A stretch of 64,000 bases of DNA, from NCBI GenBank assembly GCA_003612485.1, contig RAZA01000002.1, positions 62,001-126,000 on the forward strand, given 5' to 3'. The DNA comes from a bacterium D16-50 (lineage in GTDB: Bacteria > Bacillota > Clostridia > Lachnospirales > Lachnospiraceae). The notes beneath the pieces are model-generated. The model was not told where the DNA came from. It saw only the letters and a program-made list of their open reading frames with translations, and searched no databases. Below, in pieces: positions 37,180 to 46,383 of the stretch; position 1 is the stretch's first letter, and every line of letters starts with the position of its first letter. A program made the translations under genes and the position numbers.

Positions 37180-38949
37180 TCAATACCACTTGGCCTGCTC
37201 TCTCCATATCCGGCCGTATTCCCCCCCTGCATGTTTCAAGGCTTCGTGGGTTCCGCATTCCACCACTCTCCCGTCTTTCATAACAACCACCTTGTCGGCA
37301 GCCCGGCAGATCCCCACTCTATGGGAGATGATGACGGATGTTCTGCCCTTGGTCAGCTCCAGAAACTTGGTGAGAATGTCATACTCTATCAGCGGATCTA
37401 AAGCGCTGGTGGGCTCATCCAGCACAATCAGAGGGCTGTCTTTGAAAAGGCCTCTTGCAATGGCCACTTTCTGCCACTCCCCGCCGGACAGCTCGCATCC
37501 GCCGAATTCCTTCCCCAATAGGGTGCCTATGCCTCCGATTCCCTGTACAAGCTCTTTTAATCCCACCGAATCCACTATCTCCTGCAGGTGTTTTTCATCC
37601 TTCCGGCGGCTTAAATCGCTGATGAAGATATTTTCTCCCAGAGAGAAATTATAATGTACAAAATCCTGCGATACCAGAGAGATGTCTTTGTATAGCTCCT
37701 CTCTCCGAATGTCCTTCACGTCTTGCTCGTCATATCGCACTTCCCCTGATTGCGCCAGATAGGCTCCCGTAAGTACCTTGGACAAGGTGGTCTTTCCGGA
37801 TCCGTTGACGCCCACGATCACCACTTGTTCTCCTTTGCGGATGTTTAGATCCACACCGTTCAATGCATCCCGATCCCCGCCGCAATAACGGAAATGAACT
37901 CCTTTGATGGCGATTTCCTTTTGAAAGGGCCGGTAGTCCTCATGGCCCGTCTCTTCCGTCTCCGTCTGGAAGAAATCATAATATTCTTCCACATAATGGT
38001 ATGCCGCAAAGAAATTACCCATCGTGTCCCCCAGCCTTGTCAGTTCGGCCTGCAGAAGGGAAAAGGCGGACAGGCAGGCTGCAAACTCTCCCACGGCCAA
38101 TTCTCCGTTCACCATGAGATACAGTGCAATGGCCACATTGGCCGCATAGCAGGCATTTTTTATGATGATGGCCACGCATCCCAGCTTCACGGCCCGCAGC
38201 TCCACCTCCTGCATCTCCTGCACCACCCTGAGGCTGGTCTCCACCCAAAGCTTTTTCATATATTCATGAAAGCCCAGCGTGCGCATTTCCTTCACCGATT
38301 CCCTGCGGCAGAACTGCTGCCAAAGATACCATAGTCTGCGCCGCACAGAAGACTGCCCTCGATAGATGGCGGCCCTATGCTTTTCTGAATATATATTGGT
38401 GAACAAATGTACTAAAAATCCCAACAGTGTACCCGGTATGAGCCAAAGAGAAAAACTGCCTGCCACAAAGACCGTGCTGATGCATACCAGAGCCGCCTGA
38501 GTTGTAATAAACAAGGCCGAGAGCATTTTGCTGGCCGAAGCTTGCTCATAGGCTGCATTGGCCTTCTGAAAGGCGTTGAGAACCTCCGGATCCTCCAAAG
38601 ACTCCAGCTTTATTTTCTGAGCATGCTCAAACATGCGCCAGCCATAGCAGGATTCCTTTTTGGAGTCGTTATACACTGACATTCCTCTGGCCACCAAGCT
38701 GCATAGAGGAGGAATGCCCACACATAGACACAAAAACACCACGTTTCTCTGGAACAAAAGAATATTGGAGGCATCCAGATTGGGCACGAGCTCGAAAATC
38801 TGCGCCAGCAGAATGGGCATCCAGACGCCCAGCGCCCCCTCCACTATGCTCACTGTCAGCTTTCCCCACAGCATCAAAGGAGTGAAGCGCAGAATATCTC
38901 TGATGCAGAATCCCATGTATCGGATGCCTTTATGTTTGATCGAATTCAT
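37180..38949 (-). CDS. ABC exporter subunit (membrane plus ATPase domains), second of pair
   Basis: This 589-residue half-transporter has an N-terminal membrane domain with about six helices (residues 10-310) and then an ATPase domain: Walker A 'GVNGSGKTTLS' near 385, signature 'LSGGEWQK' near 490, Walker B 'PLIVLDEPTSALD' and switch His in 'ISHRVG'. I chose the ATG at 38949, which overlaps the upstream subunit's stop as ATGA; the longer frame translates the other gene's repeat tail. The cargo is unknown; a peptide or lipid is likely from its regulatory neighbours. Confidence 0.9.
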   Translation of the reverse strand: MNSIKHKGIRYMGFCIRDILRFTPLMLWGKLTVSIVEGALGVWMPILLAQIFELVPNLDASNILLFQRNVVFLCLCVGIPPLCSLVARGMSVYNDSKKESCYGWRMFEHAQKIKLESLEDPEVLNAFQKANAAYEQASASKMLSALFITTQAALVCISTVFVAGSFSLWLIPGTLLGFLVHLFTNIYSEKHRAAIYRGQSSVRRRLWYLWQQFCRRESVKEMRTLGFHEYMKKLWVETSLRVVQEMQEVELRAVKLGCVAIIIKNACYAANVAIALYLMVNGELAVGEFAACLSAFSLLQAELTRLGDTMGNFFAAYHYVEEYYDFFQTETEETGHEDYRPFQKEIAIKGVHFRYCGGDRDALNGVDLNIRKGEQVVIVGVNGSGKTTLSKVLTGAYLAQSGEVRYDEQDVKDIRREELYKDISLVSQDFVHYNFSLGENIFISDLSRRKDEKHLQEIVDSVGLKELVQGIGGIGTLLGKEFGGCELSGGEWQKVAIARGLFKDSPLIVLDEPTSALDPLIEYDILTKFLELTKGRTSVIISHRVGICRAADKVVVMKDGRVVECGTHEALKHAGGEYGRIWREQAKWY

Positions 38950-40889
38950 CTCTGCTCTCCCCCCTTCCCTTTGCCGGTGTTTTCCTTGGACGCTCCATTC
39001 TTCATGGACGTTCCCTTTTCCTTGGATACGCCTTCTTTCACGGACGTTCCTTTTTCCTTGGATGCTCCATTCTCTATGGACGTTCCCTTTTCCTTGGATG
39101 TATCCTCTTCCATGGCGGAATCTTCTTTGTACCATGAGCTCTGCGCCAGATACATGCTGCGATACAGCCCTTCTGCAGCCATAAGCTGCTCATGGCTGCC
39201 GTCCTGAACAATCCTGCCTCCGTCCAGAACCATGATACGGTCCGCCATCTTGGCGCTGGCCAGACGATGGGAAATCATGATGGTTCCGCTCCGGTAAAAG
39301 ATCTTTGCAAAGTTTTCATACATGCGGCTCTCCGCTATGGGGTCCACGGAAGCAGTGGGCTCATCCAACACACAGAAGGCTGCCCCCGCCATAAAGGCTC
39401 TGGCCACGGCCACCCGCTGCCACTGTCCCTTGGACAGATCTTTTCCGTCCTCCTCCAAATGTCCCAGATTCCGGTCCAGTCCTTTTTCCTCCTGCAGATA
39501 CAGCTCGGAGGCATCTGCCAGCTCCAGAGCATCCTTGATCTGGTCATTGTCGTTTAAATAGCGGACGTTTCCGAAAGCCACATTCTCGCGCAATGTCAGC
39601 TCATAGCCCTGAAAATCCTGAAACACCACCGAAAGCATTTTTCTGCGCAGCTCCTCCGTTAGCTCCCGGACTTCCACGCCACCCAGAAGCACCCTTCCGG
39701 CATCCGGCTCGTAAAGTCCCGCCAGCAGCTTTACAATGGTGGACTTTCCGGCCCCGTTCTCCCCCACGAAGGCTACCCTTTCCCCGGCCTTGATGCGGAA
39801 GGTCACATTTTTAAGCACCTGCCTCTCCGTTCCGGGATAGGTGAAGCTTACATTCTCAAAGGCGATGTCCCCATGGGCGATCTCATTCACCTCCCGCTTG
39901 TCGCTGCGTTCCGGAAGATTCAGGAAATCGCGGTAAAAATCAATGTCCAAGGCTAACCGCACCATCTCTGTCACCTGCCAAGAGGAGCCGCTCACCTTGC
40001 GGGTGAGGGTTCCGAGGGAGCCGATGGCAGCCACGAACTGTCCCAAGGTCACCGTGCCCTGAAGCAGCGAATAGGATATGGTGAGAATAATGAACACATA
40101 ATAGATCACACTCAGAATCTTGCTTGCCCCGTCCAAAAACAGCGCCTTGATTCCGGTCTTTTTAATCTGAGCCTCCACGTTGCCGCTGGCTTCCCTCCAC
40201 TTTTCGGACATCAGTGCCTGACTTTCAAAGACTTTCATCTCGTACATAGCATGCCTGCTCTGGAGCAGCTGCTTCAAGTCCTTCATCCTTCTGGCTTCTT
40301 CCGTGGTATCTTGAAAAAGCCGGTGAAAGCAATGGGTTCCCGCGAAGTCCAGCCACACCATGGGCACCGCCACCAGCGCCAGACCGATACCGATCCACAC
40401 GGAAATGGTCATATACACTCCCAGCACAAAGAGAATCGATACGATGCCCTGAACGGAAATCACCGTTCTGTCAAAACAGAGCCGTATATTGGTCCAAGGT
40501 TCTGTGCTGACCCGCTGTAATATGTTCTGGACATCATTTGATTCAAAGGCGCTGTATTCCAAGCTGTTGAGCTTTTTCATGATATCCGGAGCCATGTATT
40601 TCGTCAGCCTGACCTGAACCACCCTCGCCTGATACATGGCAAATCTCTGAAAGACGATCCAGAAAAAAAGCATTGCCACAAGCAGGCCCCCTGCACGGAC
40701 AACCGCATCCAGCCCCAGCCCCGTCTCCGCCCAGGAAATGCCGTTGTCCACGATCCGCTGCACCAGAATGATCTGCAGGCCCCCGAAAAAACCCGGAATG
40801 AAAATCCCAAGGATGACCATCAGCGCATTCCACGGAGCGTATTGAAATACCAGCCGTGTGGCCAGCGCACAGTTTCGTACTACCTTCAT
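38946..40889 (-). CDS. ABC exporter subunit, first of pair, with repeat C-tail
   Basis: This 647-residue half-transporter has six predicted membrane helices (about residues 15-320) and an ATPase with Walker A 'GENGAGKSTIVK' near 390, signature 'LSKGQWQR' (Lys in place of the second Gly) and Walker B 'FCVLDEPTASVD'. The protein then extends into a 54-residue tail made of about three and a half copies of a 12-residue unit SKEKGTSxxNGA. The ATG at 40889 follows AGGAGGG. It pairs with the next gene as a heterodimer and lacks the N-terminal C39 peptidase of bacteriocin exporters. Confidence 0.9.
   Translation of the reverse strand: MKVVRNCALATRLVFQYAPWNALMVILGIFIPGFFGGLQIILVQRIVDNGISWAETGLGLDAVVRAGGLLVAMLFFWIVFQRFAMYQARVVQVRLTKYMAPDIMKKLNSLEYSAFESNDVQNILQRVSTEPWTNIRLCFDRTVISVQGIVSILFVLGVYMTISVWIGIGLALVAVPMVWLDFAGTHCFHRLFQDTTEEARRMKDLKQLLQSRHAMYEMKVFESQALMSEKWREASGNVEAQIKKTGIKALFLDGASKILSVIYYVFIILTISYSLLQGTVTLGQFVAAIGSLGTLTRKVSGSSWQVTEMVRLALDIDFYRDFLNLPERSDKREVNEIAHGDIAFENVSFTYPGTERQVLKNVTFRIKAGERVAFVGENGAGKSTIVKLLAGLYEPDAGRVLLGGVEVRELTEELRRKMLSVVFQDFQGYELTLRENVAFGNVRYLNDNDQIKDALELADASELYLQEEKGLDRNLGHLEEDGKDLSKGQWQRVAVARAFMAGAAFCVLDEPTASVDPIAESRMYENFAKIFYRSGTIMISHRLASAKMADRIMVLDGGRIVQDGSHEQLMAAEGLYRSMYLAQSSWYKEDSAMEEDTSKEKGTSIENGASKEKGTSVKEGVSKEKGTSMKNGASKENTGKGKGGEQR
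38956..39110. repeat. 36-bp tandem repeats in the exporter C-tail
   Basis: Three to four imperfect copies of a 36-bp unit encode the repeated SKEKGTS motif at the protein's C-terminus, up to the stop codon that overlaps the next gene. Confidence 0.8.
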
Positions 40890-41004
40890 AGCCGTTATCC
40901 CTCCTGATACTATTTGTGATTGTCTTTCAAGTACTTTACCATGCTTCTGCCCCTTCGTATCATTGATGTCATTTTTTGCGGAGTGGATGTCATTTTCCGT
41001 CAGC

Positions 41005-42261
41005 CTATCCTTCCATGCGCACGATGGCCCGAAACTCCCCGTCTTCATAATCCGTTACCAGAGAGCCTCCGTATTGATGGGCGATGCGCTCCACGCTGCG
41101 AAGCCCCAGCCCATGGCCAACGCCGTTTTCTTTCCGCCTCTTTTCCGAAACGGAAGCATTTCCATCGGCAGAAGGATTCGCCGCCGTGTTAATTACTGTT
41201 ATATAGTAAAAGTTTTCCTGGTTCTTGATGCGAAGCTGGATTTTTCTGTTTTCGGAAAGCCTGTCGCAGGCCTCCATGGCATTGTCAAGAAGATTTCCCA
41301 ATACGGCACAGAGGTCCGACTGGCGAATCATGATCTTTGACAGATCGCACACCTGCAGCAGAATCTCCATATCCTTCCTATGGGCATGATACAATTTATC
41401 GCTGAGCAGAGCATCCACAGCCGTACACCCGGTCTTCATGGGAATCATGCGGATCTCCACGTCCCGCTTAAAGCTTCCCAGATAATCGTTCAGCTCCTCC
41501 AACCGCTCCTCCCCGGCCAACAACTCCAGTACATGAATATGATTTTTCAGATCATGCCACAGCTCTCTGGTCCGCTGGTATTGAAGCTCCACGGTCTGTT
41601 GATACTCCTCCTGCCTTTGCAGGGAAAAATCCTCTTTGCCTGCCTCCTCCTGCCCCCTTTTGTGTTCCCTGCTTCTGACATAGACCAGCATGGCAAACAG
41701 CCCCAGAGACAGAACTGTCCCGCTAAACTGCACCCACAAGGAAGCGGGCCTCCCTGCCGAAAACACCAAGATAAACACCAAAATCAAGGTAATGCTATAT
41801 TGCCATTCTTCCCAAATATGATTCTGCAGATCATTTTGCTTTTCCGGCTTCCGACCCATGCTGCCGTATGCTCCATGACGGAATTCATATGCCGCGTTAT
41901 GGGGGTTTGCGCCTTGCACTTTTTCACCGGCATCCCCTCTGCCACGCTCTGTCCCGGACGATGCCAGCGCCATGGCCCTCCAGAAGAAAAAAAGCCAGAG
42001 CATCCCCTCCCAAAACAAGAGTCCGGCGATCCATAGGCTTGGGTCTTCAAAACCTCCTACCCCTATCCCCTCCATGATGATCCGAGTCAGTCGGAGTAAG
42101 CCCTCAGCATAGATGGCTGATTCCATCATGCATAAAAGAGGGGCGCTCAGCCCCCGGGGAAATCTTACCCTTTTGAACCATATCCATAAAAATAGGGCGC
42201 CTGCCAGCCACAGATTCCCTAACAATAAAATTACGCTTCCGATTTCGTTTTCATAAAACAT
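41005..42261 (-). CDS. GHKL-type sensor histidine kinase (AgrC/VirS-like)
   Basis: This 418-residue membrane kinase has about four to six hydrophobic segments up to residue 190, interrupted by a hydrophilic stretch (about 100-145). The dimerisation helix carries the phospho-acceptor His in 'RELWHDLKNHIHVLE' near 235. The ATPase has the N-box 'LGNLLDNAMEACD' and G-box 'GHGLGLRSV'. This architecture belongs to kinases that sense peptides and act with LytTR regulators. It lies 79 bp downstream of the response regulator gene and directly upstream of the exporter genes. Confidence 0.88.
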   Translation of the reverse strand: MFYENEIGSVILLLGNLWLAGALFLWIWFKRVRFPRGLSAPLLCMMESAIYAEGLLRLTRIIMEGIGVGGFEDPSLWIAGLLFWEGMLWLFFFWRAMALASSGTERGRGDAGEKVQGANPHNAAYEFRHGAYGSMGRKPEKQNDLQNHIWEEWQYSITLILVFILVFSAGRPASLWVQFSGTVLSLGLFAMLVYVRSREHKRGQEEAGKEDFSLQRQEEYQQTVELQYQRTRELWHDLKNHIHVLELLAGEERLEELNDYLGSFKRDVEIRMIPMKTGCTAVDALLSDKLYHAHRKDMEILLQVCDLSKIMIRQSDLCAVLGNLLDNAMEACDRLSENRKIQLRIKNQENFYYITVINTAANPSADGNASVSEKRRKENGVGHGLGLRSVERIAHQYGGSLVTDYEDGEFRAIVRMEG

Positions 42262-42340
42262 TCTGTCTGTCCTCCCGCTGTTATGAGGAAATACTATATC
42301 AAAATGCCGCCCGCCCTTAAATTGTCTATCCCGTTTCCCG

Positions 42341-43045
42341 TCATCTGGCCGCCCTCAGCATCAGCCGGCGGTTAACCTCCTTCTCATAGGTGCGGCTGAC
42401 GGGAAGTTCCGTGCCGTCAGCCAGCCACAGCGCGTTCTCCCTCCAGCTCTTGATATGGCGTTCCTGTACCAGAAAGCTTTTGTGGCACCGCAGAAACCCC
42501 TCCCCGGACAGCTGAAGCTCCAGATCATCCAGCTTCTGATAAAATCGGTGTTCTTCTTTTGCGGCGTGGAGAAGCACCAATCTTTTTTTGCTCTCGAAAT
42601 ACAAGATTTCACGCTTTGGGACGCTGTAGCTGCAGCGCTCGTAGGAAAAGCAGAAATAGTCTTCTCCCGCAAGCTCCATACGACAGGCGTCCAGCACTGG
42701 TTCCAGATCGCTTTCAGCCTGATCCTTCAGCAGATAACGGAATGCTTTGACCTCGTAACCCCTTCTGGCATATTCCTCAAGGCTGGTCAGAAAGACAATC
42801 AGGCAGCCGCAGCCCTGCCCCCGAAGCAGTTTGGCGGCTTCCATGCCGTCCATGCCGTTCATGCGGATATCCAGAAAAATCACATCCTCTGCCATCCCTC
42901 CCTGAGAATAGGCGTCAAGCAAGGCTTCGCCGCAGGAATACTCCGTAATTATCATTTCTTCGTCGGTCTTGAAGCTGTATTCCAGCAAAAGCTTTTTTAA
43001 ATATTCCCGAAATATATCTTCATCATCACAGACTGCCACATGCAT
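42341..43045 (-). CDS. LytTR family response regulator
   Basis: This 234-residue DNA-binding regulator has a receiver domain with acidic pair 'CDDE' and phospho-acceptor Asp in 'VIFLDIRMNGMDG' near residue 58. The LytTR domain follows from about 135 ('PKREILYFESKKRLVLLHA', 'GFLRCHKSFLVQERHI'). It is the partner of the adjacent GHKL kinase. Such pairs usually control neighbouring export or peptide genes. The ATG at 43045 follows a GAGAGGGGG-rich stretch; a Met 15 codons upstream is the alternative. It begins 96 bp after the MFS-GH2 fusion gene. Confidence 0.88.
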   Translation of the reverse strand: MHVAVCDDEDIFREYLKKLLLEYSFKTDEEMIITEYSCGEALLDAYSQGGMAEDVIFLDIRMNGMDGMEAAKLLRGQGCGCLIVFLTSLEEYARRGYEVKAFRYLLKDQAESDLEPVLDACRMELAGEDYFCFSYERCSYSVPKREILYFESKKRLVLLHAAKEEHRFYQKLDDLELQLSGEGFLRCHKSFLVQERHIKSWRENALWLADGTELPVSRTYEKEVNRRLMLRAAR

Positions 43046-43141
43046 GCGCGCAACTTCCCCCTCTCCGTTTTCTATCTGACGGTATATCATTTAGCTGCCC
43101 CATATTTTGTGCAGACAGCTATCATTTACATTTAGCAGCAA

Positions 43142-46100
43142 TCATTTATTTTGCGCTTTCATGGCTTCGTCCAGCTTTCTGCCAAGCTCCCTAAAGTCTG
43201 CCTTGGTTACCTTGCAGATTTTGCGGTCGTAGGTGTAGAGGCCGTTTGTCTCGTCCTCCACATCAGAAAGCTGGGTGTAGATGCACCCGCACAGTCCTTT
43301 CGGAACGGCAGGCAGGATAGTATTCTCATACAGTTCCCGAATCCTATCCATCAGTTCCCCCTCGTCTGCGCAGTCCCCATATCCAAAGCGATTGTACTTT
43401 GCATAAAAATGCCCCTCCAGACAGCGGGAATACCCTCCGCACTCCGATACAAGCACCGGCCTTGCAGGCGCTTCCGGCATTCTCAGGCTCCTGAAGTAGA
43501 TATGCTGGCTGTCAAAGTCACTGTCTTTGCGGGCAAACCATCCGGAGGTAGCATCGTATAATCTGGAACCGTCCAGTCCCTTAGCCAGTTCGTACATCCT
43601 ATCACTGTCAAACTGTCCCCAGCCCTCGTTGAAGATGGTATAGGCGATGACACTGGGATGGCTGCGCAGATGGTTAATGGTGTCCTCCATATGCCGGAGG
43701 AAGAAATCCCGGCGCTTTTTCCGGCTCCACAGCTTTCCGTTTCCCACGGGGGATAGGCCTATGGTTGGCAGCGCAGTATCCTTGACCCATGAATACATGC
43801 CGCTGTTCACCATATCCTGCATCACCAGCATACCATGGGTATCACAGTAATGGTAAAAGCATTCCGGCTCAATCTTGATATGTTTGCGCAGCAGATTGAG
43901 CCCCAGCGCCTTCATCCGCTGAATGTCCAGACAGTATTCCTGCTCCCTTGCCGGCAGATAGAGTCCGTCACAGAAATACCCCTGATCCAGCACGCCGTGC
44001 AAAAATATAGGTTCTCCGTTCAGGCATACTCTGGGCAGGCCGTCTATCTGCCGGATCTCTACGGTCCGCAGCCCAAAATAGGAGGAAACAGTATCCTTTC
44101 CTGCCGTAATCGTCATTTCGTATAAATATGGATTTTCCGTTGTCCAGAGGACGGGCTGGTAGGGGCTGCCATCTCCGGATTTGATGGCTGCAAAATCGAT
44201 TGCAGCACAAAAAGCAGATCCCTCCTCATTCCAGCTGATGCTTCCTTCCGGGCTTCCTCCCCGCAGGATATAGAAACTGCCGTCATGAAGTTTCACCGTC
44301 ACGGACACAGACTCCGCCAAGGCCTCCCTTATGGACCAAGATGTCCGGATGTTTTCCCCTGAAAAATCCCCTATGAGAGGCTTTCCTGCCAACATCGCCT
44401 GCACCTGCACCCTCTTTTCACCGGCAGTAATCTCCAGCCTCTCAATATAGATGTCCGGAACTGTTTCCAGCCATACGCTCTGCCAGATCCCGCTCACGGG
44501 GGTATACCACATACCGCCTCTGTTTTTTCGCTGCTTTCCATAGGGATATCTGGCGGACAAAGTATCCTTTGCCCTTACTTTTAGCAAATTTTCTCCCTCA
44601 TGCACAAATACTGTAATATCAAAAGAAAAGGGCAGATAGCCTCCCTCGTGCTTTCCCACGAAAGAACCGTTCACGAACACCTCCGCAACCTGATCCACCG
44701 CTCCGAAATGGAGCAGAACCCGTTTTCCCACATTGTCCGCCGTCAAAGGAAATGTCCTTTGGTATTCCAGCCTTGAGCCCACGGATCCCTTATAGCCTGA
44801 CAGATATGACTGGGGCGGAAACGGAACCAGAATCTTCCCGCCGTTCAGCATCCAGATTCCGTTCAGGCTCATATATCCCTGACGCCTCATTTGGGGCCGG
44901 GGATAATCCTGCCAAACCTTCGGATCTTCGGAACATTCGCACCGTCCTTTCACGGTCTCTTCCCCTTGCAGAGATCCAAACAGCAGCTCTGCGGACTCGC
45001 TGACCAGCTGATTATGGCCTCTTCTCATCATTCTGAATATCAGCCCAAGGACAAACAGCAGAACTGCCGCCGCTCCAAAGGCCGCCATATAGATATTCCG
45101 ATTGGGAAGAAAGGATGTGGTTCCGTCTGCATTGACAATGGTTTCCGCATTGCGCAGCACCGCCGCCCCCAGAGCAGGCCCCACAATACCCGGCACCAGC
45201 ACCTGTCCTATGATTCGGATTCCCTGAAACTGCCCCGCCCTCTCCTCCGGGATGCGGCTCCGAATCATGGCTCCGAAGACGGCCATTCCAGTCAGATACC
45301 CCGTCATCATCAGAAGGGAACCCAGAAAAACGATTCCCGCAGTTTTGCCCAGATATAGGATCACATAACCTGCCATGAGGAAGGCAAGGGTGGGAAGTAC
45401 CGACATCTTAAAGCCCAGCAGGTCATACAGCCTTCCGTAAAATGCCGTAATGACGGCGGCAAGGACGATGGCCGGCGCCATGATCATCACATAGTTTTCC
45501 ATGCCCAGAGTCTTTTCATAATACAAGATCAGATAGGGCATGAAAATATTGATGGAAATGCCGAATACAGCAAAGGCCCCGATGACGGCGTAAAGCAGAG
45601 GATTTGCCCTGACCACCGAGAGTCTGAAGCTGTAGCAGAGGTTTTCCGTATATGCCTTGCTTTTCCGTGGCTCTGCCTTCGCAGAAGCCGTCCTTTCCTC
45701 AATGAGGAAAATGCCCAGCAGTCCTATGAACACCACCGCTGCCCCCACTATCAGATAAATGGAGGTCCAGCTTTCCGGCCTATCCAGATCAAAGGCGGCA
45801 AATCCCCCGAATACCACCAGAATGGCCACCAAAGGCATCATGGAATTGATCCCTTCGATTTTGCCCCGGTTAGATCCGTTCCCCCAGTCCGTCATCCAGG
45901 CATTGAAACATGCGTCGTTGGCAGAAGATCCCAGAAAAGTCATAATGCAGTCCATCAAAATCACCAGATTGACGCCCAGAGCGGCCGCCTCAGCCACGCC
46001 TCCCGCAAGGGGCGTCAGCAGATCCATGCGCAGAAAAGCAAAGGCCATGATGGAGACACCCCAAAACACATAGCCCCCGCAGATGAACGCCTTGCGTCTG

Positions 46101-46366
46101 CCTACATAATCAGTGTACGCTCCTACAAGGATCGTGGTCACGGTGGCCGCCACGGAGCTGGCGCCCACCATCAGGGAGATATCCGCCGCAGAGGCATGGA
46201 ACATCTTGTAGATGAATATGTTGAAATACATATTTTCCACCACCCATGCCACCTGCCCCATGAGGCTGAAGACAGCCAAAGCTGCCCAAAACTTTTTTGC
46301 AGGGTAATTTACTCCCGATATCCTCTGCCGCTTACCACCGTCCATATTCCCCCTATCATCTCCCAT
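43142..46366 (-). CDS. MFS transporter fused to a GH2 beta-glycosidase
   Basis: This is a single 1074-residue frame. Residues 1-465 form a complete Major Facilitator carrier of about 12 helices, with the loop 'GAYTDYVGRRKAF' after helix 2 (GxxxDxxGRRxx). A short linker starts with the basic 'RMMRRGH', which by the positive-inside rule puts the C-terminal part in the cytosol. Residues about 495-1074 are a full GH2 enzyme: sugar-binding domain starting 'YPRPQM', Ig-like domain, and TIM barrel with acid/base Glu in 'IFNEGWGQ' near 913 and nucleophile Glu in 'VLVSECGG' near 974, ending 'YTQLSDVEDETNGLYTYDR'. Both catalytic glutamates are intact. It could import a glycoside and hydrolyse it at the inner mouth. 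GGAGAG precedes the ATG. The substrate is unknown. Confidence 0.9.
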   Translation of the reverse strand: MGDDRGNMDGGKRQRISGVNYPAKKFWAALAVFSLMGQVAWVVENMYFNIFIYKMFHASAADISLMVGASSVAATVTTILVGAYTDYVGRRKAFICGGYVFWGVSIMAFAFLRMDLLTPLAGGVAEAAALGVNLVILMDCIMTFLGSSANDACFNAWMTDWGNGSNRGKIEGINSMMPLVAILVVFGGFAAFDLDRPESWTSIYLIVGAAVVFIGLLGIFLIEERTASAKAEPRKSKAYTENLCYSFRLSVVRANPLLYAVIGAFAVFGISINIFMPYLILYYEKTLGMENYVMIMAPAIVLAAVITAFYGRLYDLLGFKMSVLPTLAFLMAGYVILYLGKTAGIVFLGSLLMMTGYLTGMAVFGAMIRSRIPEERAGQFQGIRIIGQVLVPGIVGPALGAAVLRNAETIVNADGTTSFLPNRNIYMAAFGAAAVLLFVLGLIFRMMRRGHNQLVSESAELLFGSLQGEETVKGRCECSEDPKVWQDYPRPQMRRQGYMSLNGIWMLNGGKILVPFPPQSYLSGYKGSVGSRLEYQRTFPLTADNVGKRVLLHFGAVDQVAEVFVNGSFVGKHEGGYLPFSFDITVFVHEGENLLKVRAKDTLSARYPYGKQRKNRGGMWYTPVSGIWQSVWLETVPDIYIERLEITAGEKRVQVQAMLAGKPLIGDFSGENIRTSWSIREALAESVSVTVKLHDGSFYILRGGSPEGSISWNEEGSAFCAAIDFAAIKSGDGSPYQPVLWTTENPYLYEMTITAGKDTVSSYFGLRTVEIRQIDGLPRVCLNGEPIFLHGVLDQGYFCDGLYLPAREQEYCLDIQRMKALGLNLLRKHIKIEPECFYHYCDTHGMLVMQDMVNSGMYSWVKDTALPTIGLSPVGNGKLWSRKKRRDFFLRHMEDTINHLRSHPSVIAYTIFNEGWGQFDSDRMYELAKGLDGSRLYDATSGWFARKDSDFDSQHIYFRSLRMPEAPARPVLVSECGGYSRCLEGHFYAKYNRFGYGDCADEGELMDRIRELYENTILPAVPKGLCGCIYTQLSDVEDETNGLYTYDRKICKVTKADFRELGRKLDEAMKAQNK

Positions 46367-46383
46367 GCCTTTTCTCTCCGACC

